In this document: positions 1 to 8,028 of the stretch, piece by piece | Position numbering within the stretch: the first letter of the stretch is position 1 | Layout: each line of letters begins with the position of its first letter | Assembly (NCBI GenBank): GCA_021372355.1 | Contig: JAJFUQ010000275.1 | Location: forward strand, 1-64,000 | Length of the DNA: 64,000 nt | Direction of reading: 5' to 3' | Source of the DNA: Nocardiaceae bacterium | GTDB lineage: Bacteria; Actinomycetota; Actinomycetes; Mycobacteriales; Mycobacteriaceae | Position numbers and translations under genes: made by a program | Notes under the pieces: model-generated | Database searches by the model: none | What the model was told of the DNA's origin: nothing | The model's input: the letters and a program-made list of their open reading frames with translations, nothing else

Positions 1-183
1 CAGCACGTCGACCAGGGCCTGTCGCTGACGCTGTTCTTCAAGGACACCGCCTCGACGCGTGACGTCAACAAGGCCCAGATTTACGCGTGGCGCAAGGGCA
101 TCAAGACGCTGTACTACATCCGTCTTCGCCAGCTCGCGCTCGAAGGGACTGAGGTGGAGAACTGCGTTTCGTGCATGCTGTGA
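1..183 (+). CDS. nrdE: Ribonucleoside-diphosphate reductase class Ib alpha subunit, C-terminal end only
   Basis: The window opens inside this gene; only the last 60 codons are present. The visible tail contains DQGLSLTLFFKDTASTRDVN and ends in CVSCML, the flexible redox-active Cys-x-x-Cys tail typical of NrdE, which shuttles electrons from NrdH-redoxin to the active site. The enzyme reduces ribonucleoside diphosphates to deoxyribonucleotides in the cytoplasm together with NrdF. The partner nrdF lies about 4.2 kb downstream on the same strand, separated by three unrelated genes, so the usual nrd operon is interrupted here. The truncation is a window edge, not a gene defect. Confidence 0.93.
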   Translation, partial: QHVDQGLSLTLFFKDTASTRDVNKAQIYAWRKGIKTLYYIRLRQLALEGTEVENCVSCML

Positions 184-200
184 GATAGGCCGATGCCGCA

Positions 201-971
201 ATGGGCGCCAAGAAGGGTCCGGTTGAGGGAGTCGTCTACGGCGTACGCCTCCACGGCGAGTTTGAGTACCGGTACATAGGTCTCACAACGAAGTCAGTGA
301 CGGCGCGGTTTCGACAGCATCTGAAGGAGGCGGCGTCTGGGCGAAAGACGCCGTTCTATGACTGGCTCCGCAAGCAGGAACGCTCAAACGTCGCAGTCGA
401 CCAGCTGGACTGGGCATACGGACTGGACGCTCTCGGTCGTGCCGAGATTGCGTGGATTGCGCTTCTTCGTCGCGAGGGGCAACCATTGCTCAACCTGGCC
501 GCGGGAGGTCTCGGTCCTACTGGCGTCGAGTGGACCGCTCAGATGCGCGAGGCTGCTCGAGTTCGGTCAACTGGACGAAAGATTCCGCCTCGGTATGGCG
601 AGGAGAATCCGTTTTTTCGTCGGAAGCACTCGGATGAGCAGCGTGCGAAGTGGTCTGCCGACAGAAAGGGCACGAACGTCGGTTCCGCCAATCCGAATTT
701 CGGGAAGTTCGGCGCAGATCACCCCAGCTTCGGCCACGTCATGTCGGATGAAGCGAAAGCCCTCCTGTCGGCGCAGAGGACGGGGACGGGAAATCCAAAC
801 TTCGGGCGATCGGCCAGCGCCGAGACGCGTGCCAAGATGTCGGCGGTGCGGAAGGGGCGTCCGCAGCCGTCAAGCCGGCGCAGCGCGCACACGCGGCATC
901 ACACAAACAAGGGTGTCTTCAAGGATTCTTGCCAGCACTGCCTGAGTGATCGCGCGGATGCGGGGGAGTGA
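201..971 (+). CDS. GIY-YIG/NUMOD3 homing-endonuclease-like protein
   Basis: 256 aa, starting 17 nt after the nrdE stop, so probably read from the nrdE transcript; no strong Shine-Dalgarno is visible. Residues about 10-100 resemble a GIY-YIG nuclease domain: VVYGVRL then YRYIGLTTKSVTARFRQH, with a conserved Arg on the following helix and a later Glu (AEIAWI) that could complete the site. Residues about 130-225 hold three NUMOD3-type DNA-binding repeats, each with a (G)xxNPxFG-like turn followed by a Ser/Glu/Arg-Lys helix: EENPFFRRKHSDEQ, SANPNFGKFGADHP and TGNPNFGRSASAET. This layout is typical of free-standing phage or organelle homing endonucleases. The first motif reads YGV rather than GIY, so activity is uncertain. 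No intron or intein boundaries are visible around it. Confidence 0.75.
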   Translation: MGAKKGPVEGVVYGVRLHGEFEYRYIGLTTKSVTARFRQHLKEAASGRKTPFYDWLRKQERSNVAVDQLDWAYGLDALGRAEIAWIALLRREGQPLLNLAAGGLGPTGVEWTAQMREAARVRSTGRKIPPRYGEENPFFRRKHSDEQRAKWSADRKGTNVGSANPNFGKFGADHPSFGHVMSDEAKALLSAQRTGTGNPNFGRSASAETRAKMSAVRKGRPQPSSRRSAHTRHHTNKGVFKDSCQHCLSDRADAGE

Positions 972-1137
972 TCCGCTCTTTGGATGCAGGTCGGTGCACC
1001 TGGGTCGGGGTGACTGAATTCGATCAGAAGCGCGTTCTTGCCTGCAAATGTTAATTCGAAATCTGTTGTCGGCATTGACATGCCGAAAGTGATCTAGGCA
1101 GAGTGAGTACCACCTTCTTCTGGTTCTGGGGGCTGCC

Positions 1138-2706
1138 ATGAACCGTGCTTGGGCCTTACTCCTCGCGGCGGTACTGCCGTTCGCCCTTCTGACGGCATGT
1201 TCGAAGTCGTCGGACTCGAGTGAAGTCCCCGAAGCCGCATCAAAAATCATGGCGAAACCGGCGTATCTCGGCGCGCGCTGGATCTACCACGTGCAGGACG
1301 CGAAGACCGGCGAGGTGTTGCTGTCGAACCGCGCCGACGAACTCGTCTTCACCGGTTCCACGGCGAAGTTGTTCACGGTGGGCGCGGTATTGGACACGCT
1401 CGGCAGCGACACCAAACTGAAGACGCCGGTGTACGCGACGTCCGCGCCGGTCGACGGAACCGTCAACGGTGACCTCGTCCTCGTCGCGTCCGGTGACCTC
1501 GCACTCGGCGGTCGGGGTGCGATGCAGGGTCGGATGGACGAGTCGTTCACCGACAAGACGATCGATCACGTCTACGGGAACATCGCACCGATCGCGTCCA
1601 CCACGGGCGGCGATCCACTTGCGGGGCTCAATTACCTCGCCGGGCAGATTGCGAAGAAGGGCGTCAAGACGGTCCAGGGTGACGTCGTCATCGACACCCG
1701 ACTGTGGGAAACACTCCACGGTCAAGAAGGTCCCGTGCCGCCGATCTTCGTCAACGACAACATCCTCGACCTGAACGTCACGCCGGCTGGCGTGGGGGAG
1801 ATGGCGACGGTCAAAGCCAGTCCCGAGACGAACCTGTTCACCGTGGTCTCCGAGGTCAAGACCGCAAAAAGCGACACCCCGGCCGAACCGCTGGGAGTCA
1901 GCACCGACCCTGACGATCCGCATCGACTGATCGTGACCGGCACCATTCCCGCCGGAAAACCACAGCTCACGATCTATCGCGTTCCGGATGCGGCCGAGTG
2001 GGCTCGGACCCTGTTCATGGAGGCGCTCCAGCGAGCTGGGGTGAGCGTCACGGCACCCGCGATCGGGGCCAACAACGAGGCCAACCTGTCGCCGAAGGAC
2101 GTCCGCCGCGAGCCGCTGGCCGTGCTCGAGTCGCCGACGCTGGGCGAGATGGGCAAGATGATCAACCTGACCAGCTACAACACGGGAGCGAACGCCTTCC
2201 TGTGCCTGCTGGCCGTCAAGGACGGTTCGACCGATTGCGACGACGGACTCAAGGTGATTCGCAAGGTCATCGAGAAGGCGCACCTGGACAGCGACGAGGT
2301 CGTTCTCGTCGACGGGCAGGGTGCAGACCCCGCGTCGACGACTCCGCGACAGATGACCAAGTGGCTGACGTGGACGGATACGCAGCCGTGGGGCAAGGAC
2401 CTCGACGCCGGATTGCCGCGGCTGGGGGAGACCGGAACCCTCGCTTCGGTGGCGACCGATCCATCGGCGAGAGGCAAGGTCATGGCGAAGACTGGAACCA
2501 GTGCCGCACTCGACCCGGCGACCATGCGGGCACTCTTCAACGTGCAGAGTCTGGCTGGATTCATGGTCACGAAGGACGGGCGGCGACTCGTCTTCGACGT
2601 CTCCATGAGTGGCGGCACGTATCCCAGCGTGGGGGTCGGTCTCACGCAATCCAATGACGACGTCGGTGGGGTTGCCGCAGCATTCCAACAAGCGCTGTCC
2701 AAGTGA
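1138..2706 (+). CDS. dacB: D-alanyl-D-alanine carboxypeptidase/endopeptidase, PBP4 family (peptidase S13), lipoprotein
   Basis: 522 aa. It should trim peptidoglycan cross-links or pentapeptide stems outside the membrane. The N-terminus is a lipoprotein signal ending in LLTAC (lipidated Cys21). All three penicillin-binding motifs are visible: SxxK as STAK at residues 74-77 (catalytic Ser74), SxN as SYN at 346-348, and KTG at 451-453. A large insert between the first two motifs, with mixed beta-rich sequence, is typical of the S13 family. The gene is followed after 13 nt by a diverged paralogue, so the two form an operon. A TTGACA hexamer lies at 1075-1080, about 60 bp upstream, but no good -10 box is paired with it. 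Confidence 0.9.
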   Translation: MNRAWALLLAAVLPFALLTACSKSSDSSEVPEAASKIMAKPAYLGARWIYHVQDAKTGEVLLSNRADELVFTGSTAKLFTVGAVLDTLGSDTKLKTPVYATSAPVDGTVNGDLVLVASGDLALGGRGAMQGRMDESFTDKTIDHVYGNIAPIASTTGGDPLAGLNYLAGQIAKKGVKTVQGDVVIDTRLWETLHGQEGPVPPIFVNDNILDLNVTPAGVGEMATVKASPETNLFTVVSEVKTAKSDTPAEPLGVSTDPDDPHRLIVTGTIPAGKPQLTIYRVPDAAEWARTLFMEALQRAGVSVTAPAIGANNEANLSPKDVRREPLAVLESPTLGEMGKMINLTSYNTGANAFLCLLAVKDGSTDCDDGLKVIRKVIEKAHLDSDEVVLVDGQGADPASTTPRQMTKWLTWTDTQPWGKDLDAGLPRLGETGTLASVATDPSARGKVMAKTGTSAALDPATMRALFNVQSLAGFMVTKDGRRLVFDVSMSGGTYPSVGVGLTQSNDDVGGVAAAFQQALSK

Positions 2707-2719
2707 ACTGAGGTAGCAC

Positions 2720-4345
2720 ATGACCACCGGGATCGAGTTGGACCGCCGGACATTTCTTGCTGCCGCCGGGGTTTCCGTCGTCGCGGTGTCGTGCGGTCAG
2801 ACGTCCCGGCCGGCCACCGAGATTCCGCAGCGCATCCGCGACATCATGGCCAAGCCGCGATACAGCGCCGCCCAGTGGAGTCTGGTCGCAAAGGACATCA
2901 AGTCCGGGGAGGTGCTCCTCGAGCTGAACCCGGAAGCGATGGCGTTCACCGGCTCGACGCGCAAGCTGTTCTCGGTGGGGATGGCGTTGAACACGCTGGG
3001 CACAGACCACCGGTTCACCACCCGCGTCCATCGCACTGCGGACGTCGGCCCCGACGGGAAGCTCGACGGCAATCTCGTCCTTGTCGCTGCCGGAGACCTG
3101 ACGTTCGGCGGCCGTCGCAAGGACGCAGACACGGTCGAGTACACGGACTTCGACCACGGTGATGCGAACAACCTGGGCGTCGCCGAGCTGACTCCGCAGG
3201 ACCCGCTCTTCGCGATCAACCAGCTCGCCGAAGAGGTCAAGAAGGCGGGGATCACGTCGGTCAGCGACGTCGTCGTCGACGACCGATTGTTCGTCGCCTA
3301 CCGCGTTCCGAACGGAAACCTGCTGATCCCGCCGATTCTGGTCAACGAGAACATGATCGATCTATCGATCGTGCCGACCGAAGTCGGTAAGCCGGCGACC
3401 ATCACCTACCGGCCAGTGACCGACGCGGTGAAGGTGACGGGCTCGGTCACGACGGGCGCCGAGGGGACCGAGACCACGCTGAACGTGTCCGGCGACGGTC
3501 ATGTCGAGTGCATCGGGTCGCCGGACTGCACCGGCGATGTTTCCGGGTCGATCCCCAAGGGCTACAAGTCGCCCTTCATCGGCGACACCACCGCGGTCCG
3601 AACGCTGCGCATCGAGGATCCGGCCACCTTCGCCCGCACCGCGTACATCGATGCGCTCAAACGCAACGGCATCACGGTCGAGGCCCCGGCGGTCGCGGCA
3701 AACCCGTCCGGCAAGTTGCCCGATGCCACGCAGTACAACGACGGCAATACGGTGGCGACGTACGTGTCGGCACCGTATTTCCAGGACGCTCGTCTGATTC
3801 TCAAAGTCAGCATGAACCTCGGGGCGAATCTCTCACTGAGTCTGTTCGGGCTCACCAAGGGCGCGCGGACCATCGAGGATGCGTTGATGGCCGAACGTGA
3901 GACGTTGGTCAACACATTCAAGATCGACGGTGGTCAGTTCAATTTCCCGACGAACGGCAGCGGATCGCCGGACAGCCAGGCGACGGCATCGGCCCTGGTC
4001 AAACTGCTGACCGAGATGTCGAAGACAAAGGTCGCCGAGGACTACAAGACGTGCCTGCCGATTCTGGGCACCGACGGTTCGCTCGCTTTCACCGGTAAGA
4101 ATCTGTCGGGAAAGGGGCACGTTCACGCCAAGCCCGGGACCACCGTGATGCCCGGGGCGGACGGCGAAACGCTCGAGCTGAAGGCGCAGAATCTGGCCGG
4201 CTACATCGACACCAAGAGCGGGCGGACGGTGGCCTATGCGGTCATGGTCAACAACGCCGGAAAAATCACCGACCTGTCGAAGGACGTCGGTGCGGTGTTC
4301 GAAGACGAAGGTGAGATCTCGAGCATCATCTACGAGCAATTTTAA
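2720..4345 (+). CDS. Second PBP4-family carboxypeptidase paralogue, Tat lipoprotein with altered KTG motif
   Basis: 541 aa, clear tandem paralogue of the preceding gene: shared segments include the FTGST(A/R)KLFxVG region and the IxxIMAKPxY(S/L) start of the mature protein. The N-terminus has a twin-arginine motif (LDRRTFLAAAG) and a lipobox VAVSC (Cys25), so export is probably by Tat, unlike the Sec-type signal of its neighbour. SxxK is STRK at 79-82 and SxN is SMN at 364-366, but the third motif is KPG at 471-473 instead of KTG. The Thr in KTG normally helps bind the substrate carboxylate, so this copy may have altered specificity or be a low-activity binding protein. An extra segment with two Cys (HVECIGSPDC) lies near residues 261-270. 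Confidence 0.85.
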   Translation: MTTGIELDRRTFLAAAGVSVVAVSCGQTSRPATEIPQRIRDIMAKPRYSAAQWSLVAKDIKSGEVLLELNPEAMAFTGSTRKLFSVGMALNTLGTDHRFTTRVHRTADVGPDGKLDGNLVLVAAGDLTFGGRRKDADTVEYTDFDHGDANNLGVAELTPQDPLFAINQLAEEVKKAGITSVSDVVVDDRLFVAYRVPNGNLLIPPILVNENMIDLSIVPTEVGKPATITYRPVTDAVKVTGSVTTGAEGTETTLNVSGDGHVECIGSPDCTGDVSGSIPKGYKSPFIGDTTAVRTLRIEDPATFARTAYIDALKRNGITVEAPAVAANPSGKLPDATQYNDGNTVATYVSAPYFQDARLILKVSMNLGANLSLSLFGLTKGARTIEDALMAERETLVNTFKIDGGQFNFPTNGSGSPDSQATASALVKLLTEMSKTKVAEDYKTCLPILGTDGSLAFTGKNLSGKGHVHAKPGTTVMPGADGETLELKAQNLAGYIDTKSGRTVAYAVMVNNAGKITDLSKDVGAVFEDEGEISSIIYEQF

Positions 4346-4438
4346 CGCTGGCACCTGCAGTTTCAGCGCCAAGATCGAGTCGCCGGACACGCCGCCTCAA
4401 ATACGGGACGCAGACCGGCTCCACGTAAGCTGGATGAC

Positions 4439-5431
4439 GTGGGTAACGCTTCGGTGAATGGTGCTCGTCCGAATCTCGTCAGTCGCGTCTCTGCGATCAA
4501 CTGGAATCGCGTCCCCGACGAGAAGGATGCCGAGGTCTGGGATCGCCTCGTCGGTAACTTCTGGCTGCCGGAAAAGGTGCCGGTGTCCAACGACATTCCG
4601 TCGTGGAACACCCTCACCGAATCCGAGAAGCAGCTCACGATGCGGGTGTTCACCGGCCTCACGATGCTCGACACGATTCAGGGCACCGTCGGCGCCGTGA
4701 GCCTCATCCCGGATGCGCTGACTCCGCATGAGGAAGCCGTCTACACGAACATCGCGTTCATGGAATCGGTGCACGCCAAGAGCTACAGCTCGATCTTCTC
4801 GACCCTGTGCTCGACGCGCGACATCGACGAGGCCTTCCGTTGGTCGGAAGAGAACCCGAACCTGCAGCGCAAGGCTGAGATCGTCCTCAACTACTACCGG
4901 GGTGACGAGCCGCTCAAGCGCAAGGTCGCCTCGACGCTGCTCGAGAGCTTCCTGTTCTACTCCGGCTTCTACCTTCCGATGTACTGGTCGTCGCGAGCCA
5001 AGCTCACGAACACCGCTGACCTGATCCGCCTCATCATTCGCGACGAGGCCGTTCACGGTTACTACATCGGTTACAAGTACCAGCGCGGCCTCGAGCTCTG
5101 CACTCCGGAGGAGCGCGAGGAGCTCAAGAACTACACGTTCGACCTGCTCTTCGAGCTGTATGACAACGAGGTCGAGTACACGCAGGACCTGTACGACAGC
5201 GTCGGGCTTTCCGAGGACGTCAAGAAGTTCCTGCGCTACAACGCGAACAAGGCGCTCAACAACCTCGGCTATGAGGGGCTTTTCCCGAAGGACGAGACGA
5301 ACGTCAACCCGGCGATCCTCTCGGCGCTTTCGCCGAACGCCGACGAGAACCACGACTTCTTCTCCGGCTCGGGTTCGAGCTACGTCATCGGTAAGGCCGT
5401 CAACACCGAAGACGAAGACTGGGACTTCTAG
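4439..5431 (+). CDS. nrdF: Ribonucleoside-diphosphate reductase class Ib beta subunit
   Basis: 330 aa from the GTG at 4439; a second in-frame GTG at 4454 would give a start nearer that of M. tuberculosis NrdF2. It supplies the tyrosyl radical for ribonucleotide reduction. Expected dimetal ligands are all visible: Asp78 (MLDT), Glu109 and His112 (MESVHAKSY), Glu169 (LLESF), Glu203 and His206 (RDEAVH). The radical Tyr is probably Tyr116. The C-terminus ends DEDWDF, the conserved tail that docks on NrdE. It is almost identical to actinobacterial NrdF2 along its whole length. It ends just before a strong hairpin and is separated from nrdE by the endonuclease and PBP genes. Confidence 0.97.
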   Translation: MGNASVNGARPNLVSRVSAINWNRVPDEKDAEVWDRLVGNFWLPEKVPVSNDIPSWNTLTESEKQLTMRVFTGLTMLDTIQGTVGAVSLIPDALTPHEEAVYTNIAFMESVHAKSYSSIFSTLCSTRDIDEAFRWSEENPNLQRKAEIVLNYYRGDEPLKRKVASTLLESFLFYSGFYLPMYWSSRAKLTNTADLIRLIIRDEAVHGYYIGYKYQRGLELCTPEEREELKNYTFDLLFELYDNEVEYTQDLYDSVGLSEDVKKFLRYNANKALNNLGYEGLFPKDETNVNPAILSALSPNADENHDFFSGSGSSYVIGKAVNTEDEDWDF

Positions 5432-5440
5432 ATCATCGGC

Positions 5441-5485
5441 AACGTGGGCGTAATTCCGTGGCACTCGCGGAGTTACGCCCACGTT
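5441..5485 (+). terminator. Long hairpin terminator downstream of nrdF
   Basis: An 18-bp stem with one non-Watson-Crick position: arm 5441-5458 (aacgtgggcgtaattccg) pairs with 5468-5485 across a 9-nt loop. No T-run follows, which is common in high-GC actinobacteria. It separates nrdF from the next gene. Confidence 0.75.
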
Positions 5486-5502
5486 GGCGTTAAGTAGGAC
5501 CC

Positions 5503-6573
5503 ATGAACGCCGTTCCGTGGCCGACCGCGGTCATCGATCCGCACATTCACCAGTGGGATCCGTTCACGACTCCACGACACATCTCGATGATGGCGAAGGT
5601 CTTCGCGCCGCTTCCTCGCATTCCGCGCGAGATGCGTTGGATCGTGCCGCAGGCCGACCGGGAGTTCATCGGCAACCCGCACCACGTCCTCAAGCCTTAC
5701 GGGCCACGCGAATACGCGGCCGACGCCGTCCCGGTCCCGGTCCGATCGATCGTTCACGTCGAAGCCGGCTGGCTGGCGCACGACCATGCCGACACTGTGG
5801 GCGAGACCCGCTGGATCGCGTCGTTGCCCTTCGGTCAGAAGGGCGCTCCGCACCTTGGCGCGATCGTCGTGAATGCGGATCCGCGCTGGTCAGACATCGG
5901 ATCAGTGCTCGATCAGCACCTTGCGGCGAGCCCGTTGGTGCGGGGTGTGCGACTGAGCGGTGCGAACCATCCCGATCCCGGTGTCCGCGATTTCATCGAC
6001 CATCCGCACATCCACTCCGACGCAGATTTCGTGCGGGGATTCTCGGCCGTCGCCGAGCGTGGATTGACGTTCGAGCTGTGGGGGTTCGCGCATCAGATTC
6101 CCGACATGACGGTCCTGGCGCGGGAATACCCGGAGACGACCTTCGTCCTCGATCACTACGCGACGCCGGTGGGGATCTTCGGTCCCCGTGGGCGATTCAC
6201 CGGGAAGACGGCGGCAGATCGCGCACGGCTGTTGTCGCAATGGAAGGACGACGTCGCCGCACTCGCCTCGCTGCCGAACGTCGTCGCCAAGCATTCCGGG
6301 CTCGGGATGCCGATGCTCGGAGGCGACCCGGGTCGGCTATTCGGAGACCGTGACCTGGCGCGCGTCAGCGAGCGCTGCGCTCCCTTGATCCAGGGCCTCC
6401 AGGACGCGTTCGGGCCACAACGCACGATGTGGGCGTCGAACTATCCCATGGACAAACCGGTGCACTCGATGGCGCTCAGCGCGCGCATGCTCATCGAGGT
6501 GCTGGGCACCTCAGCGGACCCGCAGATGCTCTTCCGCGACGTCGCCGTTCGCACGTACAAGATCGGCGCGTAG
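5503..6573 (+). CDS. Amidohydrolase-2 family metal-dependent hydrolase
   Basis: 356 aa, a TIM-barrel hydrolase of the amidohydrolase-related superfamily, cytoplasmic (no signal). The N-terminal metal motif is DPHIHQWD at residues 12-19, and a His/Asp-rich middle (LDHYATP, then VAKHSGLG) plus the C-terminal ASNYPMDKP segment mark the remaining barrel strands. Related enzymes hydrolyse lactones or decarboxylate aromatic acids, but the substrate cannot be named. It is followed after about 96 nt by an exported intradiol dioxygenase on the same strand, so a shared role in aromatic or lactone catabolism is possible but only inferred. The upstream hairpin isolates it from nrdF. Confidence 0.8.
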   Translation: MNAVPWPTAVIDPHIHQWDPFTTPRHISMMAKVFAPLPRIPREMRWIVPQADREFIGNPHHVLKPYGPREYAADAVPVPVRSIVHVEAGWLAHDHADTVGETRWIASLPFGQKGAPHLGAIVVNADPRWSDIGSVLDQHLAASPLVRGVRLSGANHPDPGVRDFIDHPHIHSDADFVRGFSAVAERGLTFELWGFAHQIPDMTVLAREYPETTFVLDHYATPVGIFGPRGRFTGKTAADRARLLSQWKDDVAALASLPNVVAKHSGLGMPMLGGDPGRLFGDRDLARVSERCAPLIQGLQDAFGPQRTMWASNYPMDKPVHSMALSARMLIEVLGTSADPQMLFRDVAVRTYKIGA

Positions 6574-6669
6574 ACGGCGACAGCGTTCCCAGGGACCTCC
6601 CAGCGGCATCTCAGGGTGACCGAATTCTGGCTCCTTACCGTTGATTGAGTAATCGATGAAAGAGGAGCC

Positions 6670-7557
6670 ATGACCAGGCACGACGACGACCATTCGCACG
6701 AGCACGACCTCGGTCTGGCGCACGACCTCAAGGTCATGACGCGTCGGCGGATGTTCATCCTGGCCGGTGGGGTGGGAGCTTCGTCGCTCGCCGCGGCGTG
6801 TGCCTCGAGCGTCACTGGCACGACGACGTCGGTCTCGGCGGCTGCCTCGGCCTCAGCACTGGCCACCGAGTCGGTGGCCCAGGTACCTGCCGAGACCGCG
6901 GGACCGTATCCGGGCGACGGCTCGAACGGTCCGAACATCTTGATCCAGAACGGCGTCGTCCGGAAGGACCTTCGGAAGAGCTTCGGTGACTACGCCGGCA
7001 CCGCCGACGGCGTCGACATGCAATTGACGATGACGCTCGTCGATCTCAACACCAAGGCCGCCGGGAAAGGCATGGCCGTGTACATCTGGCACTGCACCGC
7101 AGACGGGGAGTACTCGCTTTACCGCAACGCCGCCGAGGCGAACTACCTGCGTGGTGTTCAGGTCGCCGGCGACGACGGCACGGTCACCTTCACGTCGATC
7201 TTCCCGGGCTGTTACTCGGGTCGATGGCCGCACATCCACTTCGAGGTCTACGACTCGCTCGAAGCCGCAGTGGCCGGGTCGGATGCCCGTCTGACTTCAC
7301 AGATCGCTTTGCCGGAGGATGCCTGCCGGCAGATCTACGACAACGACGCGCGGTACTCGTCGAGCATTTCGAATCTCGAGTCGACGTCGCTGTCGTCGGA
7401 CAACGTGTTCGGTGACGGCTGGACCGCGGAATTGGCGACGGCCACCGGTTCGGCCTCGAAGATGAACGTCTCACTCACGGTCGGTGTGGCCGACGAGTCG
7501 GAGAACCAGATGTCCGATGGCGGCAGGAGGCGCGGACGTGGGATGCCGGCCAACTAG
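6670..7557 (+). CDS. Exported intradiol ring-cleavage dioxygenase-like protein (Tat lipoprotein)
   Basis: 295 aa. A His/Asp-rich N-tail precedes a twin-arginine signal (MTRRRMFILAGG) and a lipobox ending AAAC, so it is probably Tat-exported and lipid-anchored. The C-terminal beta-sandwich has the non-heme iron pattern of protocatechuate/catechol dioxygenases: WHCTADGEYSLY (first Tyr ligand), then GCYSGRWPHIHFEVY (second Tyr and two His ligands). The canonical N-terminal dimerisation domain of cytoplasmic dioxygenases is missing. Exported members occur across actinobacteria with unclear substrates. A purine-rich ribosome-binding site (aaagaggagcc) precedes the ATG. The stop codon overlaps that of the convergent NUDIX gene at a shared ctag. 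Confidence 0.85.
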   Translation: MTRHDDDHSHEHDLGLAHDLKVMTRRRMFILAGGVGASSLAAACASSVTGTTTSVSAAASASALATESVAQVPAETAGPYPGDGSNGPNILIQNGVVRKDLRKSFGDYAGTADGVDMQLTMTLVDLNTKAAGKGMAVYIWHCTADGEYSLYRNAAEANYLRGVQVAGDDGTVTFTSIFPGCYSGRWPHIHFEVYDSLEAAVAGSDARLTSQIALPEDACRQIYDNDARYSSSISNLESTSLSSDNVFGDGWTAELATATGSASKMNVSLTVGVADESENQMSDGGRRRGRGMPAN

Positions 7558-8027
7558 CGCCGGAACCAGGCCTCGCGCTCTCCGGTAAGGGTCTTCTCGA
7601 TCCGCAGCAGTGTGGTCTCGCGAATGTTCGACGGTAGGTCCTCGACGGGAAACCAGCGCACCTCGGTGTTCTCGTCGTCGGCTGCGTGCGGATCGCCCGC
7701 GACGTACCGGGCGAGGAAACAGACGTCGAGGAACTGAATCTGGTCGCCGTTCGTGTACGTGATCTGCGGCGTGACATCGATGCACCCCACCCGCACGAGT
7801 TCGACCTCGATGCCGGTCTCTTCACGTATTTCCCGCACGATGCCGGCGGCCGGCTCCTCGCCTGGCTCGAGGATTCCGGAGATCACCGCCCATTCCCCGA
7901 AGTCCTCCCGCAGCGCCAGAAGTACGCGATTCCGGTCATCGAGCACGACCGCGCTGACCGCCGGAATCCACAGGGGAGCGTGGCCGACTCTCCGCCGGAG
8001 ATCGAGGATGAAGTCGGGAGTCGGCAC
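7554..8027 (-). CDS. NUDIX hydrolase
   Basis: 157 aa with a GTG start. The full Nudix box is present: GILEPGEEPAAGIV followed by REIREETGI, fitting Gx5Ex7REUxEExGU. The family hydrolyses nucleoside diphosphates linked to another group; length and layout resemble house-cleaning or ADP-ribose/NADH-type pyrophosphatases, but the substrate is not readable. It starts 1 nt after the stop of the FecB-like gene, so the two form an operon. It ends tail-to-tail with the dioxygenase, sharing 4 nt. Confidence 0.88.
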   Translation of the reverse strand: MPTPDFILDLRRRVGHAPLWIPAVSAVVLDDRNRVLLALREDFGEWAVISGILEPGEEPAAGIVREIREETGIEVELVRVGCIDVTPQITYTNGDQIQFLDVCFLARYVAGDPHAADDENTEVRWFPVEDLPSNIRETTLLRIEKTLTGEREAWFRR

Positions 8028-8028
8028 G

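Noticed and set aside
201..971. Group I intron or intein hosting the endonuclease gene
   Set aside because: nrdE reads through to its natural CVSCML end just before the gene, and no intein splice motifs or intron core elements are visible around it.
1240..2727. 495-codon minus-strand frame opposite the first PBP4 gene
   Set aside because: Composition typical of shadow frames; the opposite strand has all catalytic motifs.
4346..4438. Possible NrdR box before nrdF
   Set aside because: No acaca-n-tgtgt palindrome could be found in the 93-nt gap.
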